The notes beneath the pieces were generated by a model, which was given only the letters and a program-made list of their open reading frames with translations, ran no database searches and was not told where the DNA came from. A stretch of 64,000 nucleotides of DNA from Acidobacteriaceae bacterium (GTDB taxonomy: Bacteria; Acidobacteriota; Terriglobia; Terriglobales; Acidobacteriaceae): assembly GCA_003134855.1 (NCBI GenBank), contig PLCS01000004.1, positions 62,001 to 126,000 of the forward strand. Direction: 5' to 3'. Position numbers and translations under genes: made by a program. Of the stretch, positions 10,709-18,308 are shown one piece after another (position 1 is the stretch's first letter; each line of letters begins with the position of its first letter).

Positions 10709-11914
10709 GTGGCCGCATCACGCAAAAGCAAAAAATTCTGGATATGGTTGTCTGTCATCATACTTGTGGTGGTGCTGCTACTCGGCTTTGGGCTGGTGCG
10801 GATGGTCTCGGGATCGTCCCTTGACCCCAACAAGATAGCCAAGGTGACGCGCGGGGATGTGGCGCGCTCGGTGGTGGCTACCGGCAAGATTCAGCCGATC
10901 ACCAAGGTCGAGGTAAAGTCGAAGGCCTCCGGCATCGTGGAAAAACTCTTCGTGGACATCAACAACCAGGTACACAAGGGGCAAGAGCTGGCGCAGCTCG
11001 ATCAGCAGGAGATTGTGGCGCAGGTGGATGCGCAGCGGGCACAACTGTCAGCCGCCGAGGCCAATGTGGCCACCTATGAGGCCAATATCGAGCAGGATAA
11101 GGTAAACGCCAACGCTCCCGACCTGCCTATGTACAAGGCCACGCTGGATCGCAACCAGGAGATGCAGAAGCAAGGCATCGTGAGCCGCCAGGCGCTGGAC
11201 GACGCCAACAAGGATTACTTGGCCGCGCTCACCCGGCGCGACAACTCCAAGGCCCAGATCGGCGTGGATTCGGCCCGCCTGAAACAGGCGCGGGCGCAGG
11301 TGCAGCAAGCCCAGGCCGGCCTCAAGCAGCTTGAAGAGCAGTTGAGCTATACGACCATCGTGGCGCCGATGGACGGAGTGATTCTCTCCCGCGATGTGGA
11401 AATCGGCGACGCGGTCAGTTCCATCCTGGTGCTGGGTTCCACGGCCACGCTGGTGATGACCGAGGGCGACATCAACGAGGTGTATGTGCAGGGCAAGGTG
11501 GACGAGGCCGACATCGCGCACGTCTATATGGCGCAGCCGGCGCGCATCAAGGTGGAGAGCTTCCGCGACCGCGTCTTCAACGGCAAGGTCACCAAGATCG
11601 CGCCCCTGGGCGTGGAGAAGGACAACGTGACCACCTTCGAGGTCCGCGTCTCCATCAACAATCCGGGCGGCGAGCTGAAGGCCAACATGACGGCCAACGC
11701 CGAGATCATTCTGGACGAGCACAAGGGCGTGCTGATGGTGCCGGAGAGCGCCGTCATGTATGACAACCAGAAGAAGGCGACCGTGGAGATTCCCGACAAG
11801 AATCAGAAGGAAGGCAAGCGCAAGGTCCCGGTCACGGTGGGCTTGTCGAACGGATCGGTCACCGAAGTTCTGAGCGGGTTGAAGGAAGGCGATCAGGTGG
11901 TGTTACAGCAGTAA
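10709..11914 (+). CDS. Periplasmic adaptor (membrane fusion protein), MacA/HlyD-like
   Basis: 401 aa adaptor of a tripartite efflux pump. One N-terminal membrane anchor (WIWLSVIILVVVLLLGFGLV), a split biotinyl-lipoyl domain (GKIQPITKVEVKSKASGIV and LSYTTIVAPMDGVILSRDVE), a long alpha-hairpin rich in A and Q between them, then beta-barrel (VDEADIAHVYMAQPARIKVE) and membrane-proximal domains. GTG 10709 is chosen because AGGAGG (10697-10702) sits six bases upstream. The pattern fits MacA-type partners of ABC exporters, but no permease or ATPase gene is adjacent here, so the partner must lie elsewhere. Confidence 0.88.
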   Translation: MAASRKSKKFWIWLSVIILVVVLLLGFGLVRMVSGSSLDPNKIAKVTRGDVARSVVATGKIQPITKVEVKSKASGIVEKLFVDINNQVHKGQELAQLDQQEIVAQVDAQRAQLSAAEANVATYEANIEQDKVNANAPDLPMYKATLDRNQEMQKQGIVSRQALDDANKDYLAALTRRDNSKAQIGVDSARLKQARAQVQQAQAGLKQLEEQLSYTTIVAPMDGVILSRDVEIGDAVSSILVLGSTATLVMTEGDINEVYVQGKVDEADIAHVYMAQPARIKVESFRDRVFNGKVTKIAPLGVEKDNVTTFEVRVSINNPGGELKANMTANAEIILDEHKGVLMVPESAVMYDNQKKATVEIPDKNQKEGKRKVPVTVGLSNGSVTEVLSGLKEGDQVVLQQ

Positions 11915-11919
11915 GACAG

Positions 11920-12006
11920 CTTTCAGCTTCTAGCTACTAGCTCATAACTCGCGCACCTTGAACCACCTGCGCGCTGGCTAGAAGCTAGTAGCTAGCAGCT
12001 AGAGGC
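11920..12006. repeat. AGCT/TAGCTAGC low-complexity inverted repeat
   Basis: Left part reads AGCTTTCAGCTTCTAGCTA and the right part returns as CTAGAAGCTAGTAGCTAGCA, so the segment can fold on itself around 11945-11975. It fills the gap between the adaptor gene and the DUF4097 gene. Related AGCTTTCAGC runs occur at 12887-12968 and 58661-58735. Confidence 0.6.
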
Positions 12007-12031
12007 TACTACCCATGAAACGAGGAATGCA

Positions 12032-12880
12032 ATGAAGAAACTTTGGATTGCAGCGTTGGCAATGGCCTCGCTGGCGGCGCTTCCGGCGCTGGGCGCGGAT
12101 GCTACCTTCGAGCGCACGCTCACCGTGAGCGGGCGCGTGGAACTGTCGGTCTCGACCGGCTCAGGCAACATTCACATCACCCACGGCGCGGGCAACCAGG
12201 TGCACATCTACGGCAAGGTAAAGTCCGGCTGGGGTAACGGCGGTTGGGGCAATGCAGAGGAAAAGGTCAAGGAGATCGCGGCCAACCCTCCCATCGAGCA
12301 GACGGGCAACATCATCCGCATCGGCGGCCGCCACGAAAACCTGCGCAACATCAGCATCGACTATGAGATTCAGGCGCCCGAGGACGCGTTTCTCGACGCC
12401 GGCTCCGGCTCGGGCGACATCGGTGTCGAGGGCGTGGGCGAGAACGCCAAAATCTCGACCGGCTCTGGCAACATTCACGCCACCGGCCTGCACGGCGGCT
12501 TCAAGGTAGACACCGGCTCGGGCGACATCTACGCCGAGCAGACAGGTCAAGGTGATGTGAGGGCGTCGACCGGCTCGGGCAATATCGAACTGCGCAATCT
12601 GCATGGCAGCTTGTACGCCCATACCGGCTCCGGCAACATCAAGGCAGGCGGAGCGCCGACGGCGGACTGGAAGCTGGGGACGGGCTCCGGCAACGTGGAA
12701 CTCTGGCCGGGCAGCGCCCCGCTTACGCTGGATGCATCCACCGGCTCGGGCAGCATTCACACCGACCAGGATATGCTGACCCACGGCTCATCGGATCACC
12801 ACCACGTCTCCGGCAAAATCAACGGCGGCGGGCCCACGGTGCGCATCGAAACCGGCTCGGGCGACATTCGCGTGCATTGA
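12032..12880 (+). CDS. Exported DUF4097-type beta-repeat protein
   Basis: 282 aa. Signal peptide MKKLWIAALAMASLAALPALGA, then a beta-solenoid built from repeats with the core TGSGNI or TGSGDI (at least nine occurrences from residue ~43 to the C-terminal ETGSGDIRVH), each about 18-25 residues apart. This is the pattern of the DUF4097 / 'putative adhesin' family, seen in many bacteria as surface or periplasmic proteins of unknown function. An insert WGNGGWGNAEEKVKEIA lies in the N-terminal third. ATG 12032 follows GAGGAATGCA. Confidence 0.82.
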   Translation: MKKLWIAALAMASLAALPALGADATFERTLTVSGRVELSVSTGSGNIHITHGAGNQVHIYGKVKSGWGNGGWGNAEEKVKEIAANPPIEQTGNIIRIGGRHENLRNISIDYEIQAPEDAFLDAGSGSGDIGVEGVGENAKISTGSGNIHATGLHGGFKVDTGSGDIYAEQTGQGDVRASTGSGNIELRNLHGSLYAHTGSGNIKAGGAPTADWKLGTGSGNVELWPGSAPLTLDASTGSGSIHTDQDMLTHGSSDHHHVSGKINGGGPTVRIETGSGDIRVH

Positions 12881-12886
12881 TAAACA

Positions 12887-12968
12887 GCTTTCAGCTTTCA
12901 GCTTTCAGCTAACAGCTTTCAGTCGCCGGTTTCAGGCTGATAGCTGATGGCTGAAAGCCGATAGCTGC
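12887..12968. repeat. AGCTTTCAGC low-complexity repeat
   Basis: Four imperfect AGCTTTCAGCT units followed by the partly inverted GATAGCTGATGGCTGAAAGC; can form a hairpin. It reaches to within seven bases of the -10-like element of the next gene. Confidence 0.6.
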
Positions 12969-12974
12969 TTCTTT

Positions 12975-12980
12975 TACACT
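12975..12980 (+). promoter_or_regulatory. -10-like hexamer, leaderless geometry, HAD gene
   Basis: TACACT, then six bases, then ATG 12987; no Shine-Dalgarno sequence. Confidence 0.45.
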
Positions 12981-12986
12981 GGAATC

Positions 12987-13706
12987 ATGGTACGCATTCT
13001 TCGCCCGATCCCCGTCGAGCAATTGAAACTGCTGGTCTTCGATCTCGACGGTACGCTGATCGACTCCGCGCAGGACCTATGCAACAGTGTCAACGCGACG
13101 CTGGCTCACGAGGGGCGTGAGCCGCTGCCGGATGCGGTGGTTGCAGGTTACATCGGCGATGGCGCCATCATGCTGATGCGGCGGGCGCTCTTTGGCCCGG
13201 ATGCGACGGACGTCGATGAAGAGCTGCTCTCGCGCGCCTACGCCTTCTTTCTCATCTACTATCGCGAGCACAAGCTGGACTATACCTATGCCTACGAGGG
13301 AGTCCTGGAGGCGCTGGCCGCGCTGCGCCAGTTGCACGAACACCCGGACGGACCGGCGCGCCTGATGGCCGTGCTGACCAACAAGCCGGTTCGCCCGGCA
13401 CAGGAGATCTGCGCTGCCCTGGGCCTCGCGCCTTACTTCCTGCACATTTATGGCGGCAACAGCTTTGCCACCAAGAAGCCCGATCCGGAGGGCCTGCGCG
13501 CGCTGATGGACGAGGCCGGCGCGTTACCGGAAGAGACAGTGGTGATCGGCGACAGCCAGGTGGATGTGGAGACGGCGCGCAATGCGGGCGCATGGTGCAT
13601 CGGCTGCACCTTCGGCCTTGCGCCCGAGAGCCTCAACGACTATCCGCCAGACGTGCTGGTGGATTCCCCCGGCGAATGGACGGCGGCTCTGGCTTCAGTG
13701 CAGTAA
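12987..13706 (+). CDS. HAD hydrolase, phosphoglycolate phosphatase-like
   Basis: 239 aa HAD-superfamily phosphatase. Motif I FDLDGTLIDS (nucleophile D and acid/base D, residues about 18-27), motif II TN in AVLTNKP, motif III K in ATKKPDP, motif IV IGDSQVDVETA. Helical cap between motifs I and II as in Gph/PGPase. Probably dephosphorylates 2-phosphoglycolate or a related small phosphate ester; the exact substrate is not certain. A strong hairpin terminator follows at once. Confidence 0.88.
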   Translation: MVRILRPIPVEQLKLLVFDLDGTLIDSAQDLCNSVNATLAHEGREPLPDAVVAGYIGDGAIMLMRRALFGPDATDVDEELLSRAYAFFLIYYREHKLDYTYAYEGVLEALAALRQLHEHPDGPARLMAVLTNKPVRPAQEICAALGLAPYFLHIYGGNSFATKKPDPEGLRALMDEAGALPEETVVIGDSQVDVETARNAGAWCIGCTFGLAPESLNDYPPDVLVDSPGEWTAALASVQ

Positions 13707-13710
13707 ATGT

Positions 13711-13735
13711 CCCCCGGCAGAGCCGGGGGCTTTAT
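13711..13735 (+). terminator. Rho-independent terminator after the HAD gene
   Basis: Eight-base perfect arms CCCCCGGC / GCCGGGGG with an AGA loop, followed by CTTTAT. Confidence 0.75.
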
Positions 13736-13797
13736 GGTTGGTGGCCCCTCAATGGGGCCTCTACCGGAGTGTTCCCCTGCTGAAAGCAGCCAGTAGC

Positions 13798-13890
13798 CCC
13801 GCGCCGTAGGCGCAGTGGTTGTTAGCCCCGCGCTTCAGCGTGGGGTGGGCGCAACCAACAATCCATCCGGAGTCCTGTAAGGACGACGCC
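13798..13890. repeat. REP-like repeat, family 3 (three hairpins)
   Basis: Contains in order GCGCCGTAGGCGC, CCCCGCGCTTCAGCGTGGGG and GTCCTGTAAGGAC, each a short palindrome; the same order occurs beside the RAYT gene (34.9-35.9 kb) and in the array at 17.8-18.2 kb. Confidence 0.75.
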
Positions 13891-13891
13891 G

Positions 13892-13947
13892 GGTGCCCCA
13901 TCCTTCGCATAATTTGCGAAGGGTGGGAGACCGCGAACCTCCACCGG
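13892..13947. repeat. Hairpin repeat, family 2
   Basis: GTGCCCCATCC flank, stem CTTCGCA / TGCGAAG, then GGGTGGGAGACC flank and ACCTCCACCGG. Flanks CCCATCC and GGGTGGG also pair. The remaining gap 13707-14012 holds only the terminator, this repeat pair and the promoter-like TAAGCT at 14001. Confidence 0.7.
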
Positions 13948-14000
13948 CCCATATTCGATCTGTCCATTCAATTCGACACTCACAACGGAATCCAAAGCCG

Positions 14001-14006
14001 TAAGCT
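14001..14006 (+). promoter_or_regulatory. Weak -10-like hexamer six bases before ATG
   Basis: TAAGCT ends six bases before ATG 14013; geometry as in the other leaderless-type starts but the hexamer is a poorer match. Confidence 0.3.
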
Positions 14007-14012
14007 GAATCT

Positions 14013-15041
14013 ATGGAAATAATTGCTGCCGTGAATCCGCGTCCCCTGCGTATCGCCCTGCCCGGCGGCAGCGGCCAAGTGGGCCAGGCCTTGGCCCGCC
14101 ACTTTCAGCAGCAAGGCCATCAGGTGACCGTGCTGACCCGCGGCCCTTACGCCGCGCCCTGGCAAACCGTTCACTGGGACGGCGAGCAGACCGGCCCTTG
14201 GACCGAGTACCTGGAAGGCGCAGACGCCTGCATCAACCTGGCCGGACGCAGCGTCAACTGCCGCTACGATGCGGCTAACCGGCAAGCCATCTACGACTCG
14301 CGCATTCATTCCACGCAACTGCTGGGCAGGGTGATCGCCTCGCTCGCCGAGCCGCCGCGAGTGTGGCTGAACGCTTCGGCGGCCACAATTTACGAGCGCG
14401 CCCTTGATGCAAACGGCGTCGATCTGCCTCTGGATGAAGCGACGGGCGTATTAGGCGGCGACAAGCCCTCAGCCAATGCGAAGCCGCCGGCAAATCGATG
14501 GCTCCAGCGCCGAGGCTTTTCCTCCCGCGTGGCCCGGGACTGGGAGGCTGCGTTCTTTGCGGCCGAAACGCCGCGAACCCGCAAGGTGGCTCTACGCAGC
14601 GCCGTCGTGCTCAGCCCCACGGCCGGCAGCGCCTTTGGCGTGCTGTCGAATCTGGTACGGCTAAGCCTCGGCGGCCGTCAGGGCAACGGACGACAGTTCG
14701 TCTCCTGGATTCATGAGGCCGACTATGCCCGCGCCGTCGAATTCCTGATTGCCCACGAGGAGTTGCAGGGGCCAATCAACATCGCCGCGCCCAACCCGCT
14801 GCCCAATCGCGAGTTCATGGCGGCGCTGCGCTGGGCCTGGGATGTGCCCAACGGGGTGCCCGCGCCGTCGCTGGCCATCAAGCTAGGCGCAATTTTTCTG
14901 CGCACCGAGCCGGAACTGGTGCTGCAAAGCTGCCGCGCCGTCCCGGGACGCCTGCTCGACGCTGGATTTGAGTTCCAGTTTCCCGATTGGCCCGAGGCCG
15001 CCGAAGACCTGGTGCGGCAATGGAAAAGCAGGGGCGATTGA
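14013..15041 (+). CDS. TIGR01777 family NAD-dependent epimerase (YfcH-like)
   Basis: 342 aa extended short-chain dehydrogenase. Rossmann nucleotide motif GGSGQVGQALARHF (G-x-x-G-x-x-G, residues about 16-29), INLAGRSVNCRYD and the WLNASAATIY strand, then FVSWIHEADYARAVEFLI and the C-terminal DUF1731 region (LVLQSCRAVPGRLLDAGFEFQFPD). Physiological substrate of this family is unknown. The usual catalytic YxxxK is replaced in this family, and I see only Y in SAATIYE. Confidence 0.88.
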   Translation: MEIIAAVNPRPLRIALPGGSGQVGQALARHFQQQGHQVTVLTRGPYAAPWQTVHWDGEQTGPWTEYLEGADACINLAGRSVNCRYDAANRQAIYDSRIHSTQLLGRVIASLAEPPRVWLNASAATIYERALDANGVDLPLDEATGVLGGDKPSANAKPPANRWLQRRGFSSRVARDWEAAFFAAETPRTRKVALRSAVVLSPTAGSAFGVLSNLVRLSLGGRQGNGRQFVSWIHEADYARAVEFLIAHEELQGPINIAAPNPLPNREFMAALRWAWDVPNGVPAPSLAIKLGAIFLRTEPELVLQSCRAVPGRLLDAGFEFQFPDWPEAAEDLVRQWKSRGD

Positions 15042-15176
15042 GCGCAGATCGTGGGTCTGGCAGGTGGCCCGCACATCGGCCTCGAAGAATCACCATGAAC
15101 TATTAGAAGCTGTGCCCCGTTCATCGCGGCTGTATTGCGATGAGCGGGCGGGAGGTCCAGATCCAGCTGCGAAGGA

Positions 15177-15671
15177 TCAATCGTGTTCCGCATCAGCGCG
15201 TCGCCCGGTGGATTCAGCCGATCCAGGAATCACGCGCAGGATCAACGGAAAGACGAGGGCCACAATGAAGTAGCCTCCCGTGGCGGCGAGCGCCAGCCAC
15301 GGCAGACCTGCCCCGCAGGCCATGCCGACGCCAGTCACCAGCCAGACGGTAGCAGCGGTAGTGAGTCCTCTGACCCGGTCCTGGCCAACAAAAATAAGAC
15401 CAGCGCCGATGAACCCGATGCCGGAGACGATTTGCGCCGCCACGCGCGAAGGATCAAGGACAATGCGGTCCGCGATGAGAACGTCGGTGAAACCGTACTT
15501 CGAAATCAGCACAAAGAGGGCTGCCGCAGTGCCTACCACGGTATAGGTGCGCAGCCCCGCGCTCTTGTGGCGAATCTCGCGCTCCAGGCCAATCAATGCC
15601 GAGAGAAAAAATGCCAGGCCAAGCTCGATGAATTGCCTGACGTCTTGTCCGCTGATTTCAGAGATAGGCAT
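15177..15671 (-). CDS. MgtC/SapB family membrane protein
   Basis: 164 aa inner-membrane protein with four to five hydrophobic helices. MgtC signatures: ALIGLEREIRHKSAGLRTYTLVG-like segment near residues 24-46, QIVSGIGFIGAGLI, and VRGLTTAATVWLV. The C-terminal cytosolic domain of full MgtC is missing, as in the short MgtC/SapB proteins. Start ATG 15671 is preceded by GAGAGG. MgtC itself modulates F-type ATPase and Mg stress; the role of short homologues is unclear. Confidence 0.9.
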   Translation of the reverse strand: MPISEISGQDVRQFIELGLAFFLSALIGLEREIRHKSAGLRTYTVVGTAAALFVLISKYGFTDVLIADRIVLDPSRVAAQIVSGIGFIGAGLIFVGQDRVRGLTTAATVWLVTGVGMACGAGLPWLALAATGGYFIVALVFPLILRVIPGSAESTGRRADAEHD

Positions 15672-15680
15672 TGTGGCCTC

Positions 15681-16133
15681 TCACTGTTTCGCCGGTGTAA
15701 TGTCGGTGACGGGTAGGTCAATATGTCCGAGCAGAATCTCAAACCGCCGCTGCTCTTCTTTCTGATAAGTCGCCTGGTCGGGCCAAAGCTGCTTGATGAA
15801 GGCCTCTTCGTCGGGATTGGCGGTGGTGGCTACGGTTGAGTTCTTGTAGCGGATGGTGACGCGAAAGTCCCAGCGCAGCTCCTCGGACGTGTGGTAGGCC
15901 GGCGATTCAATCTTCACGGAAAGAATGCGCCCGGTGGCCTGAATCTTCTGCAGCAGCGGGTAGTGGTTCTTCAGAAAGAGTTGCAGAAACTCAGCCTGAT
16001 GGCCCCACTGGCACTTGTAGTAGTACTCGACGGTGTAAGGCTGGTCGGCGCTGCCCTGCGGCGGCGCGCCCTGGGCGGCCAGCAGCGAAGCGGAAAAGAC
16101 CACGGCGAGAACGGCGAGAAGAATCCTGCGCAT
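15681..16133 (-). CDS. Exported protein of unknown function
   Basis: 150 aa. Signal peptide MRRILLAVLAVVFSASLLAA with cleavage likely after AQG. The mature part has an aromatic-rich segment (YTVEYYYKCQWGHQAEFLQLF) and a dimeric alpha/beta-barrel-like rhythm that could be a ferredoxin-like (ABM/DUF) fold, but I cannot name a family. Strong ribosome site AAGGAGG six bases before ATG. Ten bases upstream of the MgtC gene on the same strand, so probably co-transcribed with it. Confidence 0.75.
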   Translation of the reverse strand: MRRILLAVLAVVFSASLLAAQGAPPQGSADQPYTVEYYYKCQWGHQAEFLQLFLKNHYPLLQKIQATGRILSVKIESPAYHTSEELRWDFRVTIRYKNSTVATTANPDEEAFIKQLWPDQATYQKEEQRRFEILLGHIDLPVTDITPAKQ

Positions 16134-16194
16134 GGAACCTCCTTGATTGAAAGTATTGTAATGTGAAACCGCTCAAACTGCCTTTGTCGTCTCA

Positions 16195-16848
16195 TCAACG
16201 CAGATGGAAGAGACGCTTCCACTCCGGAGAAAACTCCTGGATAAGGTGGATGCCGCCGATGAGGCCCATCTCAATGTGGCCGCCCTGCACTCCCTGAACC
16301 AACGGACTGTGGGAATGGGGATACCACATATCCTGGATCATCGAACTACCGTATGCGCCGGAAAGCTGAGGAACGTCGAGCGTTAGATGACCGCTGTGGG
16401 TATAGGTGAGAAGGGTCATCTTCAGCGCGTGGCCGGTGCGAGGAAAGAAACCGGTACAGGCGCACGCAAAGTAGCGTGTATCCGTGCCGGCAACCGCGGC
16501 CATGCTCTCCTGGATGGAGTTCTGAACGACGCTGCTGGCTAAACTGCTTCCTGTGCGGCGCAGATATCCGCGTGGGGTCCGGCCCCACTCGGATGGGGTA
16601 TTGATCGCCTGCTTATATGCGGCGGCCCCCAGCGACATGACGTAGATTTTCGGGCCGGCGCCGTCGTCTTTCACCCATTCGCGCCAGCGCTCCTGCCCGG
16701 TCTGAGGCTTGTATGTGCTTGGATCGAAGGGGCTTTGCGCGTCAAACGAACCGGCAAACGACTGGACAAACGACTGGCCATAGCCCAGGCTGGGCGCAAG
16801 CAGGAGAGCAAGGAGCGCGATGCGGGTTTTCAAGTTCACATCTCCCAT
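16195..16848 (-). CDS. Exported protein of unknown function
   Basis: 217 aa. N-terminal signal MNLKTRIALLALLLAPSLGYG with the mature sequence starting QSFVQSFAGSFDAQSP. Hydrophobic stretches are modest; motifs such as YFACACTGFFPRTGHAL and HIEMGLIGGIHLIQEF give the look of acidobacterial conserved proteins of unknown function. Start is ATG 16848 or, with GGGAG correctly spaced, GTG 16839. Not recognised otherwise. Confidence 0.65.
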   Translation of the reverse strand: MGDVNLKTRIALLALLLAPSLGYGQSFVQSFAGSFDAQSPFDPSTYKPQTGQERWREWVKDDGAGPKIYVMSLGAAAYKQAINTPSEWGRTPRGYLRRTGSSLASSVVQNSIQESMAAVAGTDTRYFACACTGFFPRTGHALKMTLLTYTHSGHLTLDVPQLSGAYGSSMIQDMWYPHSHSPLVQGVQGGHIEMGLIGGIHLIQEFSPEWKRLFHLR

Positions 16849-16907
16849 TCTCTATGAAAATCGTCGGAAAAGAGTGCGTAATGAGACATAAATACTAGTT
16901 TATTTGG

Positions 16908-16936
16908 TTACAAGCCGCTCCATCCTCATGTAAAAT
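16908..16936 (+). promoter_or_regulatory. Promoter of bfr, leaderless geometry
   Basis: TTACAA (16908-16913), 17-base spacer, TAAAAT (16931-16936), then six bases and ATG 16943. No Fur box recognised by eye. Confidence 0.5.
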
Positions 16937-16942
16937 CGCGCC

Positions 16943-17416
16943 ATGAAAGGTCATCCGAAGGTCATCGAGCAGCTCAACCACGCGCTCCGCGAGGAGCTCA
17001 CCGCCATCAACCAGTACTTCGTTCACGCTGAAATGTGCGAGAACTGGGGATACGACCGGCTTGCGAAGCAGATCAAGATGCGGTCCATAGCCGAGATGAA
17101 GCACGCCGAGTCGCTCATCGAGCGCGTCCTCTTTCTGGACGGCGCGCCCAGCATGGAGCCTCTGGCCATGTCGATCGGCAAAAACGTCAAGGAGATGGCC
17201 GAGTCCGACCATAAGGCCGAGATTCGAGCCATTGCCCTCTACAACGAGGCCGCCCGCATCGCAGCGGAGGAAAAAGACAATGGCTCGCGCGATCTTTTTA
17301 TCAGGCAGCTCAAAGCCGAGGAAGAACACCTGGACGAACTCGAAATTGAGTTGCACCAGATCGCCGAAATGGGCTACGAGCGCTACCTGGCCACGCAGAC
17401 CAGCGAAGCCAGGTAG
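16943..17416 (+). CDS. bfr: Bacterioferritin
   Basis: 157 aa four-helix iron-storage protein that assembles into 24-mers. Ferroxidase residues are in register with the family: E18, Y25, E51, H54, E94, and E127/H130 in EEEHLDELE. The haem-ligating methionine M52 (EMKHAE) is present, so this is a haem-type Bfr and not a plain ferritin. No bfd gene adjacent. The gene has no Shine-Dalgarno sequence and appears leaderless. Confidence 0.97.
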   Translation: MKGHPKVIEQLNHALREELTAINQYFVHAEMCENWGYDRLAKQIKMRSIAEMKHAESLIERVLFLDGAPSMEPLAMSIGKNVKEMAESDHKAEIRAIALYNEAARIAAEEKDNGSRDLFIRQLKAEEEHLDELEIELHQIAEMGYERYLATQTSEAR

Positions 17417-17456
17417 GGACTGGCCGTCCAGGCAGAGGGCCTTCGGCAGAGCGGCG

Positions 17457-17580
17457 GGTGCCCATCCTTGATCCAGCTATAAATGATTGGGTGCCCATCC
17501 TTCGCGTTGCCGGGGTTCCCACGGACAGGTCTTCGTCCGTGGGGTGGCTGGGGGAAGGGTGGGAGACCACGAACCTCGAC
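17457..17580. repeat. Composite repeat: family 2 flanks with family 1 hairpin in the loop
   Basis: GTGCCCATCC occurs twice (17458, 17491). The second is followed by TTCGCGTTG, then the family 1 unit (17510-17549; arms CCCACGGAC / GTCCGTGGG, loop AGGTCTTC), then GGAAGGGTGGGAGACCACGA, the normal right flank of family 2. The family 1 unit therefore occupies the loop position of a family 2 hairpin. Confidence 0.75.
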
Positions 17581-17583
17581 CGC

Positions 17584-17672
17584 CCGCGCCGTAGGCGCAA
17601 TGGTTGTTAGCCCCGCGCTTCACCGGGGTCCCCAAGAAATGGTCTTTGTTTCTTGGGGTGGTAGCGTGGGGT
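17584..17672. repeat. REP (family 3) interrupted by a family 1 hairpin
   Basis: Normal family 3 reads ...CCCCGCGCTTCA-GCGTGGGG. Here, between TTCA and GCGTGGGG, sits a 41-base unit (17623-17663) with arms CCCCAAGAAA / TTTCTTGGGG around TGGTCTTTG, a clean insertion of family 1 into family 3. Confidence 0.75.
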
Positions 17673-17690
17673 TGGCTCGTGCCGTAAGCG

Positions 17691-17794
17691 CTGTGATAGC
17701 AGCCCGTCGCCCTGCGCCCTAGGCGCTGTGATAGCAGCCCGTCGCCCTGCGCCCTAGGCGTTGTGATAGCAGCCCGTCGCCCGCGCCGTAGGCG
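17691..17794. repeat. 35-bp tandem repeat, three copies
   Basis: Units start CTGTGATAGCAGCCCGTCGC at 17691 and 17726, and TTGTGATAGC at 17761 (34-35 bases each); each carries the GCGCC(C/G)TAGGCG palindrome. Confidence 0.8.
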
Positions 17795-18203
17795 CTGTGG
17801 TAGTTAGCCCCGCGCTTTAGCGTGGGGTTGGAGCAACCAACAATCCATCCGGAGTCCCGTAGGGACGGCGCAGTGATAGCAGCCCTTCGTCCGCGCCGTA
17901 GGCGCAATGGTGGTTAGCCCCGCGCTTTAGCGTGGGGTTGGAGCAACCAACAATCCATCTGGAGTCCCGTAGGGACGGCGCAGTGATAGCAGCCCTTCGT
18001 CCGCGCCGTAGGCGCAATGGTTGTTAGCCCCGCGCTTCAGCGTGGGGTTGGAGCAACCAACAATCCATCCGGAGTCCCGTAGGGACGGCGCAGTGATAGC
18101 AGCCCTTCGTCCGCGCCGTAGGCGCTGTGGTAGCTAGCCCCGCGCTTCAGCGTGGGGTTGGAGCAACCAACAATCCATCCGGAGTCCCGTAGGGACGGCG
18201 CAT
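17781..18203. repeat. 110-bp tandem REP array, four copies
   Basis: Units begin CCGCGCCGTAGGCGC at 17781, 17891, 18001 and 18111, an exact 110-base period; the last unit ends at GTAGGGACGGCGC (about 18203). Each contains three hairpins and the spacer AGTGATAGCAGCCCTTCGT. Copies differ by few substitutions, indicating recent amplification. Nothing in 17417-18240 looks coding. Confidence 0.9.
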
Positions 18204-18242
18204 GATGATCGCGCGCATTCCTGATATGTTGCGAAAAGAAGG

Positions 18243-18294
18243 TAAAAACACAAACCGGGGGCGATTTCCGTAAATGTCGAACACCGACTATCGC
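18243..18294 (-). terminator. Minus-strand terminator of the regulator pseudogene
   Basis: On the minus strand CCGGGGCGAT pairs with ATCGCCCCCGG after a 27-base interval, followed by TTTGTGTTTTT. It sits just past the pseudogene stop codon. Confidence 0.55.
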
Positions 18295-18308
18295 CCCGGC
18301 AGGCTTCC

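Noticed and set aside
17781-18203. CRISPR array
   Set aside because: Units are 110 bases with no unique spacers and contain REP hairpins; no cas genes nearby.
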